DNA of 64,000 bases. It comes from Rhizobiaceae bacterium. Its GTDB lineage: Bacteria > Pseudomonadota > Alphaproteobacteria > Rhizobiales > Rhizobiaceae. The notes beneath the pieces were generated by a model, which did no database searches, was not told where the DNA came from, and saw only the letters and a list, made by a program, of their open reading frames with translations. Location: the NCBI GenBank assembly GCA_017643495.1, contig JAEPNK010000001.1, forward strand, positions 1,469,623 through 1,533,622. The letters are read 5' to 3'. Made by a program: the position numbers and the translations under genes. Shown one piece after another: positions 27,728-37,154 of the stretch (positions are counted from its first letter, which is position 1; every line of letters starts with the position of its first letter).

Positions 27728-28969
27728 TTGACCGTCACTCGCCTAGAGCACATCAGGATTTTGATGTACAGCCATGACACGTTCGGCCTGGGGCACCTGA
27801 GGCGTTGCCGTGCAATCGCCCATGCGATCGTGGAACGCTTCAAGGGCGTAAGCGTGCTGATCATCTCCGGCTCACAGATTGCGGGTGCCTTTGATTTCCG
27901 GGCACGCGTTGATTTTGTCAAAATTCCTTCCGTTATCAAGCTGTACAATGGTCAGTATGACTCGATCGGCGAGTATATCGACATCGATGAAATTCTGGAG
28001 ATGCGAAAGCTGATCATCCGGCAGACTGCACAGGTCTTCCAGCCGGATATTTTTATCGTGGACAAGGAGCCGATGGGGCTGCGGGGTGAGCTTGAGCCCA
28101 CCCTGGAAATGTTTCGCGATACCGCTACACGCACCATAATTGGTTTGCGCGATGTTATGGACAGTCCTGAACTGTTGAAACGGGAATGGAGCAAGTCAGG
28201 TTTGCTGGACAAGCTTGACTATTACTATGACAGGGCGTGGGTATACGGACCCAAGAGTTTCTGGAATCCACTGGAAGGCTTTGATCTGTCAGCCAGCCTG
28301 CAAGACAAGCTCCATTATGTCGGTTTCCTTGATCGGGAACCCTTGAGCGCACAATCTGCTGAAAACCAGGGGTTACCGGATGAGTACATCCTTGTAACAG
28401 CAGGTGGCGGCGGCGATGGTAGCCAGCTGATGGAGCAGGTGCTTGCCGCACGTGAGCATGACCCGAAACTGGACTTTCCCATCGTGATGGTTCTCGGGCC
28501 CTTCATGAAGTCGGACAACCGGGAGCGAATCCGCCTTCGGGCATCCAAACTGGCAAACATTTCAGTGATTGATTTCGAAAACCGTATGGAAATCCTGATG
28601 GACGAGGCCAGCGCTATCGTGGGTATGTGCGGTTACAATACATTTTGCGAGGCAATGTCTTTTGACAAAAAAGTGTTGTTCGTTCCGCGCACCAGCCCCC
28701 GTGAGGAGCAATATATTCGTGCCAAACGGGCCAAGGAAATGGGATTGTGCGAGATGCTGACGCCCGAAGAGGCGGCAGTACCAAGCGCCATGGCAGAAAA
28801 ATTGCGGTTGCTGCCCGATCTTCCAAAGCCGTCCGAACACCTCCTGCCCAAAAACATGGCGGGGCTGGACCACATTTGTGAAGACCTCGTGGACTTGCTG
28901 GATGCACGGGAAAGTCCGGTGGACGAGCCTGATGCAAGGTTGCTTCACACAGTGGCATCGCAACAGTGA
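27728..28969 (+). CDS. MurG/GT28-like glycosyltransferase
   Basis: 413 residues. Near the N-terminus is MYSHDTFGLGHLRRCRAIA, a Gly-rich acceptor-side loop. The C-terminal domain carries a MurG-type nucleotide-sugar site: AIVGMCGYNTFCEAM followed by VPRTSPREEQYIRAKRA (near 295-335). TTG 27728 is the first possible start; ATG 27761 (at the conserved MYSHD) is the alternative. It opens a three-gene plus-strand operon. The protein is soluble; no lipid carrier enzyme is nearby. Substrate unknown. Confidence 0.78.
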   Translation: MTVTRLEHIRILMYSHDTFGLGHLRRCRAIAHAIVERFKGVSVLIISGSQIAGAFDFRARVDFVKIPSVIKLYNGQYDSIGEYIDIDEILEMRKLIIRQTAQVFQPDIFIVDKEPMGLRGELEPTLEMFRDTATRTIIGLRDVMDSPELLKREWSKSGLLDKLDYYYDRAWVYGPKSFWNPLEGFDLSASLQDKLHYVGFLDREPLSAQSAENQGLPDEYILVTAGGGGDGSQLMEQVLAAREHDPKLDFPIVMVLGPFMKSDNRERIRLRASKLANISVIDFENRMEILMDEASAIVGMCGYNTFCEAMSFDKKVLFVPRTSPREEQYIRAKRAKEMGLCEMLTPEEAAVPSAMAEKLRLLPDLPKPSEHLLPKNMAGLDHICEDLVDLLDARESPVDEPDARLLHTVASQQ

Positions 28970-30204
28970 ACAAGGGACGGATCGCATTGGTCCTGAAAGG
29001 TTACCCCCGCCTTTCAGAGACGTTTATCGCCCAGGAAATTCTGGAACTGGAGAGGGTCGGATTTGAGCTTTCCATCATTTCCCTGAGACACCCCACAGAC
29101 AAGGCAACCCATCCGGTACATGCCGAAATCAAGGCTTCCCGCCATTACCTGCCGGAATACCTCCATGAAGAGCCCGGTCGTGTTCTGAAGGCTTTGTTTT
29201 CGACTTTTCTGCGGCCGCGTTTCTGGAAACTTCTTCCGGTATTCCTCAAGGATTTTTTGCGCGACCCGACGGTAAATCGCGTACGCCGGTTTGGTCAGGC
29301 ACTTGTTCTTGCAAGGGAGTATGCATCAGATCACGACCATTTTTATGTGCATTTTCTACACACTCCGTGCTCTGTAACCCGCTATGCATCAATCATGACC
29401 GCCAAGTCTTTTTCCATCTCGGCCCATGCAAAGGATATCTGGACATCGCCCGACTGGGAGATACGTGAAAAACTTGCGGATGCTGACTGGCTGGTTACCT
29501 GTACCAAGAGGGCTGCTTCGCACTTGGCAAAGCTTGCTCCTCAAGCACACGTACAACTTGTCTATCACGGACTTGATCTTACCCGTTTTCCTTCGCCATC
29601 GGATATGCCGGACAGGCGCACCGGTTCAAATCCTTCAGATGCCATCCGTATTGTGACCGTGGGTCGTGCGGTTGCAAAAAAGGGGATCGACAGTTTACTG
29701 GAAGCACTGGCCAGACTGCCGGCCGGGCTTTGTTGGCAATGGGTACATATCGGCGGTGGCCCTTTGCGTGACGAACTTCAGGCTCAAGCGCAACGGCTCG
29801 GCATTGGGGACCGATGTGATTTTCGTGGCAGTTTGCCTCAAGTCGAGGTGTTGGAAACCTATCGTTCGAGTGATCTTTTTGTGTTGCCTTGCAGGATTGA
29901 TGAAAACGGAGACCGGGACGGATTGCCAAATGTTATTGTCGAAGCGCAAAGCCAGCGCCTGCCCGTGATTTCGACCACAATTTCTGGCATTCCGGAATTG
30001 GTCACCAGCGGAGAAAACGGCATCCTTGTCGAGCCGGATGATGTTTCTGCCCTGGTATCTGCCATTGAGGAGCTTTCATCAGACGCCGACAAGCGAAAGC
30101 AGATGGGAGCGCTTGGTGAGGAACGGGTGAGATCCGGATTTTCCCACAAGCAGACAATTGGTGAAATTGTCGATCTTCTCAACAAGAGCCTGGCAGGTAA
30201 CTAG
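28966..30204 (+). CDS. Glycosyltransferase, GT4 type (exopolysaccharide class)
   Basis: 412 residues, GTG start overlapping the previous stop (GTGA). N-terminal domain KGYPRLSETFIAQEI is typical of GT4 enzymes of colanic-acid/exopolysaccharide loci. The donor domain shows VGRAVAKKGIDSLLEAL, IGGGPLRDEL and DGLPNVIVEAQSQRLPVIS (near 325-345). Cytoplasmic. Together with its two MurG-like neighbours it should add several sugars to a common acceptor; which one is unknown. Confidence 0.86.
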   Translation: MNKGRIALVLKGYPRLSETFIAQEILELERVGFELSIISLRHPTDKATHPVHAEIKASRHYLPEYLHEEPGRVLKALFSTFLRPRFWKLLPVFLKDFLRDPTVNRVRRFGQALVLAREYASDHDHFYVHFLHTPCSVTRYASIMTAKSFSISAHAKDIWTSPDWEIREKLADADWLVTCTKRAASHLAKLAPQAHVQLVYHGLDLTRFPSPSDMPDRRTGSNPSDAIRIVTVGRAVAKKGIDSLLEALARLPAGLCWQWVHIGGGPLRDELQAQAQRLGIGDRCDFRGSLPQVEVLETYRSSDLFVLPCRIDENGDRDGLPNVIVEAQSQRLPVISTTISGIPELVTSGENGILVEPDDVSALVSAIEELSSDADKRKQMGALGEERVRSGFSHKQTIGEIVDLLNKSLAGN

Positions 30205-31359
30205 ATGCAACCAAAGGTGTTCTTCTACGTGCAACACCTGTGGGGCGTGGGACATGTCTATCGGGCAAGCCGCATAGCGCGTGCCATGGCCCGGCATGGG
30301 TTCGATGTACACCTGATCTGGGGAGGTACAAGACTTCCGGGATTCAATCTTGAAGGAGTAAAGACCCGCTACCTCACACCCGTCAGGACGAGCGATGTTT
30401 CTTTCAGCCAGTTATTGCATGAGGACCTTCGCCCATTCACCAAAGAAGATGAAAATGTTCGTCGAGCCATGCTTCTGGAGTTGTTTGATGAAATCGTGCC
30501 AGACATCGTCATCACTGAGGCATATCCTTTCGGGCGCCGTCAGATGCGCTTCGAGTTGTTGCCATTGATGGAGCGTATTCATGCGAGCTCCAACCGTCCG
30601 CTGGTCATCGCCTCGATCCGGGATATCATGCAGGAAGGCAGGAAGGAAAAGAGAGTTTCGGAATCGGTCTCACTCATTGAACAATTCTACGACCTTGTCC
30701 TCGTACACGGTGATGAAAGGTTTGCTGCCATTTCTGACAGTCTTCAAGGCACTGAGTCATTCCGGGACAAGATACGTTACACAGGTCTAGTTACCCCGAC
30801 ACCATCAGACGAAGCCTTGTCCACGCTGGCGCCCTCAAATGTACTTGTCAGTGTGGGGGGAGGTGCCTTTGGGCAGGCACTCACAAGAGCGGCAGTCCAG
30901 GCAATGCAGTATTCACGGCACTATCCTTCGGGCTGGGTGGTTTCCGCCGGTACTGAACTGGCGGATGATGAGTATGAAACATTGCAAGCCGGTTGTCAGT
31001 CAGGCATGCGTATCGTCCGCCATGTGCCGGGCCTTGTTAACGCGATGAAGGAAACCGGCGTCTCCGTTTCCCATGCCGGATACAATACGGTTGCAGACAT
31101 TTTTAGGTCAGGATGCCGTGCTGTGCTTTGTCCCTATGCTGACGGCAATGAGACAGAGCAATTGCGGCGGACACAAATCATGGAGCGGGCAGGGCTTGCT
31201 GTAGCGCTTGCTCCTGACCACCTGACTCCGCAACTGCTGGCATCGGCGGTGGACAAGGCAGCCACGTGCCCGCCATCGGTTCATCATTTCGATCTGGATG
31301 GTGCAGAAAACACCGCCCGCATAGTGTTGGAAGAGTTCAAATCATTGAAACTTGCATGA
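30205..31359 (+). CDS. Second MurG/GT28-like glycosyltransferase
   Basis: 384 residues beginning directly after the previous stop. It has the same architecture as the 413-residue gene product: N-terminal YVQHLWGVGHVYRASRIARA and a C-terminal donor site VSHAGYNTVADIFRSG ... CPYADGNETEQLRR (near 290-335). It is therefore a distant paralogue of that product. Last gene of the glycosyltransferase operon; the Mrp operon begins 114 bp later. Confidence 0.78.
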   Translation: MQPKVFFYVQHLWGVGHVYRASRIARAMARHGFDVHLIWGGTRLPGFNLEGVKTRYLTPVRTSDVSFSQLLHEDLRPFTKEDENVRRAMLLELFDEIVPDIVITEAYPFGRRQMRFELLPLMERIHASSNRPLVIASIRDIMQEGRKEKRVSESVSLIEQFYDLVLVHGDERFAAISDSLQGTESFRDKIRYTGLVTPTPSDEALSTLAPSNVLVSVGGGAFGQALTRAAVQAMQYSRHYPSGWVVSAGTELADDEYETLQAGCQSGMRIVRHVPGLVNAMKETGVSVSHAGYNTVADIFRSGCRAVLCPYADGNETEQLRRTQIMERAGLAVALAPDHLTPQLLASAVDKAATCPPSVHHFDLDGAENTARIVLEEFKSLKLA

Positions 31360-31472
31360 TTTTCCACAAAACTTGACTGCTGAATGCACCACCGCGGTTT
31401 TCCTCGGCGTTCTAAATGACTATGCTGAACGTCAACCAGTTTTCGGGTTGATCGGATTTGGGAAGGTGCCGG

Positions 31473-31961
31473 ATGATCAGGAACATCATGGGAGCTTTGG
31501 GCCTGGTTGCCCTGTGGCTGTTGATGTCGGGGGTGTACAAGCCACTCGTGCTCATCCTTGGTGCCATTTCTGTATTACTGGCACTCACGATAGCAAACCG
31601 GATGGACCGGGCCGATGGTAACAATTATCTCGCTTACCCCATTTCGGTAATTGCTGCGTTTCGGTACCTTTTGTGGCTTCTGGTTGAAATAGCGAAATCA
31701 AACTGGGCGGTCACGAAGATCATTCTCTCACCGGGAAGCAAATCGAGGCAGAACCTGTTCACGGTTCCGGTTTCCTGCAAGAGTGAGATTGGGCAAGTGA
31801 TTTTTGCAAGTTCAATAACCCTCACGCCGGGCACCATTACAGTTGAAACCGAGGACGAGCATTTCATCGTGCATGCATTGTCTTTCTCGGATGATGACAT
31901 GGATGCACTTGCAGACATGGATGCGCGTGTGCGTGCAATTGAAACGGAGGCGCGCGACTAA
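31473..31961 (+). CDS. mrpE: Mrp antiporter subunit E
   Basis: 162-residue membrane protein: two or three N-terminal spans, then a soluble C-terminal domain with the MrpE/MnhE pattern FASSITLTPGTITVE (near 110-124). ATG 31473 follows GGGAAGGTG. First gene of a ten-gene operon whose members overlap or touch. MrpE supports assembly or activity of the multi-subunit cation/proton antiporter. Confidence 0.93.
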   Translation: MIRNIMGALGLVALWLLMSGVYKPLVLILGAISVLLALTIANRMDRADGNNYLAYPISVIAAFRYLLWLLVEIAKSNWAVTKIILSPGSKSRQNLFTVPVSCKSEIGQVIFASSITLTPGTITVETEDEHFIVHALSFSDDDMDALADMDARVRAIETEARD

Positions 31962-32284
31962 TGTTTCTGGCAGCCACAATTGCCCTTTTCATTGGCATGA
32001 TAATGGTGCTGGTTCGTCTTTTTGCCGGACCTTCCCTGTATGACCGGGTTTTGGCAAGCAATTCGTTCGGTACGTACACGGTGTTGTTTATTGGAGTGTT
32101 GGGCTTCCTGAATGGCAGGCCTGATTTTCTGGACATCGCATTGTTATATGCCCTGATAAACTTTGCCGGCACGATAGCTGTTTTGAAATATTTCCGTTAC
32201 CGCACGGTTGGTGATACCTCACCGCAGAAAAAAGGTGTGAAGAACACACCCGGCAAGCTTCGTGATCGCGGGGTGTTGGGATGA
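31961..32284 (+). CDS. mrpF: Mrp antiporter subunit F
   Basis: 107-residue protein with three predicted spans; RLFAGPSLYDRVLASNSFG (near 22-40) is the MrpF/MnhF signature. Its ATG shares a base with the mrpE stop and its end overlaps mrpG. In characterised Mrp complexes MrpF lies next to MrpG and MrpC in the membrane. Confidence 0.93.
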   Translation: MFLAATIALFIGMIMVLVRLFAGPSLYDRVLASNSFGTYTVLFIGVLGFLNGRPDFLDIALLYALINFAGTIAVLKYFRYRTVGDTSPQKKGVKNTPGKLRDRGVLG

Positions 32285-32712
32285 ACGGTTTTGACTTGTT
32301 GATCGACCTGCTGAGTTGGGCCCTCATTCTCGCAGGCAGCGCCTTTCTTCTCATTGGTGCGATCGGAACATTGCGGTTTCCTGATTTCTGGTCACGTTTG
32401 CATGCAGTCTCTGTCACGGACTCCGCGGGGATGATCCTGCTCGTTTTGGGCATGATCCTGCAAGCGGGACTGACACTGGTGACAGTCAAGCTTGTCCTGA
32501 TAGGTGTTTTCCTGTTTGTGACCGGACCTACTGCAACGCATGCCGTTGCAAATGCAGCCCTGGTTTCCGGATTCCTGCCCGAGGGCTTGTCGCGCCCAGC
32601 GCTCCCCAAGAGAAAAGCTGTCCGCAAGAAGTCACCTGCGAAGAAAACAAAAGCCACTACAAAGACACGGACCAGAACGGCAAGTAAAACCCGGAAAGGC
32701 GGTACAGGATGA
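32281..32712 (+). CDS. mrpG: Mrp antiporter subunit G with a basic C-terminal tail
   Basis: 143 residues. Residues 1-100 are a normal MrpG (three spans, LRFPDFWSRLHAVSVTDSAG near 31-50, LFVTGPTATHAVANAA near 78-93). An unusual tail follows from about residue 109: roughly 15 Lys/Arg with Ala, Thr, Ser and Pro in 32 residues, resembling histone-H1-like low-complexity tails. It ends in an overlap with the next gene. The tail should be cytoplasmic or disordered; its role is unknown. Confidence 0.92.
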   Translation: MNGFDLLIDLLSWALILAGSAFLLIGAIGTLRFPDFWSRLHAVSVTDSAGMILLVLGMILQAGLTLVTVKLVLIGVFLFVTGPTATHAVANAALVSGFLPEGLSRPALPKRKAVRKKSPAKKTKATTKTRTRTASKTRKGGTG

Positions 32713-33281
32713 TTGAGATACTCATCAATATTGTGCTGTTTTTCTTCATGATTGTAACGGCCATTGCGGTCCTGCGCATGCAGAGATTGTTCGGGGTCGT
32801 TATGTTGTCCGGCGTGTTTTCGCTTCTTTCAGCTCTCCTGTTTGTAACGCTGGATGCTGTCGATGTAGCCTTCACCGAAGCAGCCGTGGGGGCAGGTATA
32901 ACAACGGTTCTGATGCTTGGGACAATGGCGCTTACTGCCCGCGAAGAGAAATTGCGCAGCAATTTTTCACCCGTTCCTCTCATTGTCGTGCTTGTGACCG
33001 GTGCCGTATTGATCTACGGGACGCTCGACATGCCACACTTTGGCGCTGCGGACTCTCCAGCCCAGACGCAGGTCGCGAATGTCTATCTGACAGAAAGCCC
33101 TGACGATATCGGGGTTCCGAATGTCGTTACAGCGATCTTGGCAAGTTATCGTGGCTACGATACGCTTGGAGAAACGGTTGTTGTATTCACCGCGTGCGTC
33201 GGTGTTCTCATGCTGATCGGGAGCTTCGCCAGACGTGGTGTTCGGCTGCCCCGCCGTCGCAGAAGAGGGCCGTCCTCATGA
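32709..33281 (+). CDS. Mrp subunit equivalent to the C-terminal part of MrpA (DUF4040/MnhB-related)
   Basis: 190 residues. The first 80 (VGAGITTVLMLGTMALTARE near 61-80) match the DUF4040 hydrogenase/antiporter subunit domain that in Bacillus-type MrpA is fused at its C-terminus. Residues 85-175 resemble the following MrpB-related membrane part. It is thus a split-off MrpA-B segment, as in operons lacking a full-length MrpA. It ends in a basic stretch (RRGVRLPRRRRRG) and overlaps mrpB. Confidence 0.82.
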   Translation: MIEILINIVLFFFMIVTAIAVLRMQRLFGVVMLSGVFSLLSALLFVTLDAVDVAFTEAAVGAGITTVLMLGTMALTAREEKLRSNFSPVPLIVVLVTGAVLIYGTLDMPHFGAADSPAQTQVANVYLTESPDDIGVPNVVTAILASYRGYDTLGETVVVFTACVGVLMLIGSFARRGVRLPRRRRRGPSS

Positions 33282-33718
33282 GGCACCACCTTATATTGCG
33301 GGTAGTCGTCAAGCTGCTGGTTGCACCCATTGCATTGTTTGCACTCTATGTTCAGTTTCACGGCGATTATTCGCCCGGGGGTGGTTTCCAGGCGGGTGTG
33401 ATACTTGCCGTTGCCTTTATCCTCTATGGCATCGTTTTCGGCCTGGCCAAGGTTCATCAGGTTTTTCCGCCCTGGCTGGTTCAAAAGATGGCTGCGCTGG
33501 GTGTCCTGCTTTATGCCGGTACCGGGGTGTTGAGCCTCTTGTTGGGATATACCTATCTTGATTACGGGGCATTCACCCCCGGACATCCCGAGCATGGCCA
33601 GCACTGGGGCATTCTGGTTGTTGAACTCGGTGTCGGGATAACCGTCGCTGCAGTGATGGTTGCAATTTATTATGCATTCGCCGGGCGCACTCCGAGAATC
33701 AATGATGAGGACTGGTAA
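33278..33718 (+). CDS. mrpB: Mrp antiporter subunit B
   Basis: 146 residues with four predicted spans. The MnhB signature YVQFHGDYSPGGGFQAGVI is near residues 24-42. ATG 33278 overlaps the preceding stop and is preferred to an upstream in-frame start at 33194, which would overlap 87 bp. It pairs with the DUF4040 subunit. Confidence 0.93.
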   Translation: MRHHLILRVVVKLLVAPIALFALYVQFHGDYSPGGGFQAGVILAVAFILYGIVFGLAKVHQVFPPWLVQKMAALGVLLYAGTGVLSLLLGYTYLDYGAFTPGHPEHGQHWGILVVELGVGITVAAVMVAIYYAFAGRTPRINDEDW

Positions 33719-33721
33719 GCC

Positions 33722-34150
33722 ATGAGCGTCGATTTCATTATCAGTCACATGAATTACTGGTTGTTCATTGTCCTCATGATGACCGGGTTTTACATTGTTG
33801 TTTCGCGCGGCAATTTCATCAAGAAAATAATAGGGCTGAACATTTTCCAGTCCGCAGTCTTCATGTTCTACATTTCGCTTGGAAAGGTGACCGGAGGCAC
33901 CGCTCCGATTTTTCCGCTTAAGCTGGAGAATATTGATCCGTCGGTCGTTTATTCAAATCCGTTGCCGCATGTTTTGATCCTTACCGCGATTGTCGTTGGA
34001 GTTGCAACGACTGCTCTTGGTCTCGCACTGATTGTTCGCATCCGCGAGGAATTCGGAACCATAGAGGAAGAAGACATTCTTGAAATCGAGAGTGACATGC
34101 AGGCGAAGGATAACCGTCGTCATGGTGATGCTATGGGAGGTCGCGCCTGA
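33722..34150 (+). CDS. mrpC: Mrp antiporter subunit C (NuoK-like)
   Basis: 142 residues, three spans, homologous in fold to NuoK. Conserved are GFYIVVSRGNFIKKIIGLNI (near 21-40) and LTAIVVGVATTALGLALIV (near 86-104). The last about 30 residues are charged and hydrophilic. Starts three bases after mrpB and ends in an overlap with mrpD. Confidence 0.93.
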   Translation: MSVDFIISHMNYWLFIVLMMTGFYIVVSRGNFIKKIIGLNIFQSAVFMFYISLGKVTGGTAPIFPLKLENIDPSVVYSNPLPHVLILTAIVVGVATTALGLALIVRIREEFGTIEEEDILEIESDMQAKDNRRHGDAMGGRA

Positions 34151-35679
34151 TGGCAGCCGCAACAACTGTGCCGGTACTCGGCATTATCGACCAGTTACCG
34201 CTTCTTGTCGTGGTTGTGCCGATGATCGCAGCTCCGCTTTGCGTGCTTTTCGGAAACCGTACGATTGCCTGGATACTGACCTTTGCTGCCAGCCTGGCTT
34301 CATTGCTGTTTTCCCTGCATTTGCTGTTGCAGGTGATGGATGGCGATGTTGTTTCCTATTGGCTCGGCGGTTGGGGGCCAAAAGATGGCGGCATTGCCAA
34401 GGGAATTGAATATCGGATAGATGCGGCAAATGCCTTCGTGTTGGTGCTCATATCCCTGATTTCAACAATAGTGCTGCCTTATGCCCGTCGCAGCATCGAG
34501 TTTGAAATAACCAAAGTCAGCCACACGCTGTTTTACTGTTGCTATCTGCTTTGTTTCACAGGACTGTTGGGTGTGGTCGCAACAGGCGACGCATTCAATG
34601 TTTTCGTGTTTCTCGAAATTTCTTCCCTTTCCACCTACGTGCTGGTTGCCATGGGAGCCGAACGGGACAAGCGTGCGCTCACGGCAGCATATGATTATCT
34701 CATACTCGGTACCATCGGCGCCACTTTCTTTGTGATCGGTATCGGTTTTCTCTATTCGGCAACCGGAACGCTCAACATGGAAGAGCTTTCAGTCAGGTTG
34801 CCGGAACTGGGCACCAACCGGACAGTCCAGGTAGGGTTTGCGTTCGTGGTTGTTGGCATGGGACTGAAGGCGGCATTCTATCCGCTTCATCTCTGGCTTC
34901 CCGGAGCCTATACATTTGCCCCGTCCGTGGTAACGGCCTTTCTTGCCGGAACCGCCACAAAAGCTGCAATCTATGTCCTGCTGCGGTTTCTCTTCACGGT
35001 GTTCAATCCGGAGATGGTGTTCAACACGGACGCACTTTCCTATCTGTTGATACCACTGGCTGTACTGGCCATGTTTGCCGGCTCGCTAATCGCTGTTTTC
35101 CAGACAGAGTTGAAGCGTCTCTTGGCTTATTCTTCAGTGGCACAAGTCGGATACATGGCGCTCGGTATCGGTTTTCTGAGCACTACCGGTGTCACGGCAA
35201 CCATGGTTCACCTTTTCAACCACGGCATCACAAAGGCAGCCCTGTTTCTGGTAGTCGGTGCCTATGTATTGAGAGCCGGTACAAGCTTTACGGATCGCCT
35301 GGCCGGACTGGGCCGTCAAATGCCGTGGACAAGTGCAGCATTTGTAATAGGCGGCCTCAGTTTGATTGGCGTGCCGGGTACCGCAGGTTTCATCTCGAAA
35401 TGGGTGTTGTTGCAGGCCGCGCTGGAAAAAGACTGGTGGTGGATGGGGCTGCTGATCGTTGCATCATCGCTGCTTGCGGTCATCTATGTTTGGCGGATTG
35501 TGGAAATCCTGTACCTGCAACAACCCCGAGCCGGGAAGGAAATTGCTGAAGCTCCTCTCTCAATGCTGGTCCCGATATGGATACTGGCCATTGCCTGCAT
35601 TTGGTTCGGGTTTGCAACTGAGATGACGATCGGTGCTTCAGAAACAGCGGCCAACAGCCTGATCGGGGGACGGTCATGA
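34150..35679 (+). CDS. mrpD: Mrp antiporter subunit D (first large antiporter-like subunit)
   Basis: 509-residue polytopic protein of the NuoL/M/N-MrpA/D family, about 14 spans. Proton-path residues are visible: FVFLEISSLSTYVLVAMGAE (Glu near 153), MGLKAAFYPLHLWLPGAY (Lys near 240), GTATKAAIYVLLRF and NHGITKAALF. Its closeness to MrpD is from the LHLWLPGAY pattern. Start ATG 34150 overlaps mrpC. Confidence 0.92.
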   Translation: MAAATTVPVLGIIDQLPLLVVVVPMIAAPLCVLFGNRTIAWILTFAASLASLLFSLHLLLQVMDGDVVSYWLGGWGPKDGGIAKGIEYRIDAANAFVLVLISLISTIVLPYARRSIEFEITKVSHTLFYCCYLLCFTGLLGVVATGDAFNVFVFLEISSLSTYVLVAMGAERDKRALTAAYDYLILGTIGATFFVIGIGFLYSATGTLNMEELSVRLPELGTNRTVQVGFAFVVVGMGLKAAFYPLHLWLPGAYTFAPSVVTAFLAGTATKAAIYVLLRFLFTVFNPEMVFNTDALSYLLIPLAVLAMFAGSLIAVFQTELKRLLAYSSVAQVGYMALGIGFLSTTGVTATMVHLFNHGITKAALFLVVGAYVLRAGTSFTDRLAGLGRQMPWTSAAFVIGGLSLIGVPGTAGFISKWVLLQAALEKDWWWMGLLIVASSLLAVIYVWRIVEILYLQQPRAGKEIAEAPLSMLVPIWILAIACIWFGFATEMTIGASETAANSLIGGRS

Positions 35680-37154
35680 TGGATGTCAATACTGCAATCC
35701 TGACCGCCATGGGCATTCCGTTGCTTGCCACGCTCAGCAATCTGATCCATCCCGATAGCGGGGGACGCGCCAATCTGCGGGACGGAATTACGTTGCTCGC
35801 CGCCATTGGCACCTTTGCCGCTGTTGTTTCAATCCTGTTTACAAATGGGGGAGCGCCTACCGAAACGTTATCCTTGTTTACCGTTTTGCCGGGTCTGGAT
35901 ATCGCATTTTCAATTGAACCTTTGGGGCTTGTCTTTGCCTTGATCGCGTCTGGTTTGTGGATTGTCACGCACCTCTACGGTATCGGTTACATGCGCGGCA
36001 ATGCAGAGAAAAACCATGCCCGTTTCTTTGCAGCCTTTTCCTTTTCCATCTTTGCAACGATCGGTATTGCCTTCTCGGCAAACATGTTTTCGCTGTTTGT
36101 TTTCTACGAAATCCTGACCCTCGCCACTTATCCCCTTGTTGCCCACAAGGGAACTGAAGAAGCCAAACGCGGTGCACGTGTTTACCTTGGTATCCTGCTT
36201 GGAACATCAATTGCCTTTCAGCTGACGGCGATTGTCTGGACTTATGTGATAGCCGGAACTCTGGACTTTACTCAGGGAGGCATTCTGGAAGGCAAGGTGA
36301 GTGCTGCGCTGGCGGCCGTACTGCTGGCGCTTTATGCATTTGGTATCGGCAAGGCAGCGCTCATGCCGTTTCACCGGTGGTTGCCCTCTGCAATGGTTGC
36401 GCCAACGCCGGTTTCGGCCTTGCTGCATGCCGTAGCGGTTGTGAAGGCTGGTGTCTTTACCATGTTGAAGGTCGGCATTTATGTATTCGGTATTGATTTC
36501 CTGGCTGAAACGGGTGCTTCGGAATGGCTGATGTGGCTGGCTGCATTCTCCATTCTTGTAGCATCAATTGTTGCCATGACGAAGGATAACCTGAAGGCAA
36601 GGCTTGCATATTCAACAGTCAGTCAGCTTTCCTACATAACCTTGGGAATGGCGTTGGCAACCTCCATGGGGGTAGTCGGTGGCGGGCTTCATATTGTGAT
36701 GCATGCCTTCGGAAAGATCACGCTGTTCATGTGTGCAGGCGCGATTTATGTGGCAACGCACAAGACCGAGATCAGGCAAATGACAGGGCTTGGCAGGCTC
36801 ATGCCGTTCACCTTCGGGGCTTTCCTTGTCGGTTCCCTGTCAATCATTGGCCTGCCGCCTCTGGGGGGATCCTGGAGCAAGTGGTTGCTGATGATTGCGG
36901 CTGCCGATACTGGTCAGCTTGTCATGATAGCAGTGTTGATGGTCAGTTCGCTGCTGAATGTTGCCTATTTGCTGCCAATTGTTGCCAAGGGATTCTTCCT
37001 GAATGATCCGCAGAATGACAATTCGGAAGGTATTCGGGAAGCTCCCTTCTGGTGCGTTGCGCCACCAGTGCTGACAGCCCTTGGCTGTATTGTATTGTAT
37101 TTCGCATCTGGTGATATTCAGGCATTCCTGATGCCAATCGGGGAGGGAAATTGA
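35676..37154 (+). CDS. Second large antiporter-like subunit (MrpA/MrpD family)
   Basis: 492 residues, about 14 spans. Conserved Glu in FVFYEILTLATYPLVAHKG, then GIGKAALMPFHRWLPSAMVA and the HAVAVVKAGVFTMLKVGIY helix, closer to the N-terminal part of MrpA/NuoL than to MrpD. It could replace the missing full-length MrpA together with the DUF4040 subunit. It overlaps mrpD at its start and the small-protein gene at its end (ATGA). Confidence 0.9.
   Translation: MMDVNTAILTAMGIPLLATLSNLIHPDSGGRANLRDGITLLAAIGTFAAVVSILFTNGGAPTETLSLFTVLPGLDIAFSIEPLGLVFALIASGLWIVTHLYGIGYMRGNAEKNHARFFAAFSFSIFATIGIAFSANMFSLFVFYEILTLATYPLVAHKGTEEAKRGARVYLGILLGTSIAFQLTAIVWTYVIAGTLDFTQGGILEGKVSAALAAVLLALYAFGIGKAALMPFHRWLPSAMVAPTPVSALLHAVAVVKAGVFTMLKVGIYVFGIDFLAETGASEWLMWLAAFSILVASIVAMTKDNLKARLAYSTVSQLSYITLGMALATSMGVVGGGLHIVMHAFGKITLFMCAGAIYVATHKTEIRQMTGLGRLMPFTFGAFLVGSLSIIGLPPLGGSWSKWLLMIAAADTGQLVMIAVLMVSSLLNVAYLLPIVAKGFFLNDPQNDNSEGIREAPFWCVAPPVLTALGCIVLYFASGDIQAFLMPIGEGN

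Noticed and set aside
26460-31359. Complete capsule or exopolysaccharide locus
   Set aside because: Only glycosyltransferases are found; no polymerase, flippase, chain-length regulator or export protein.
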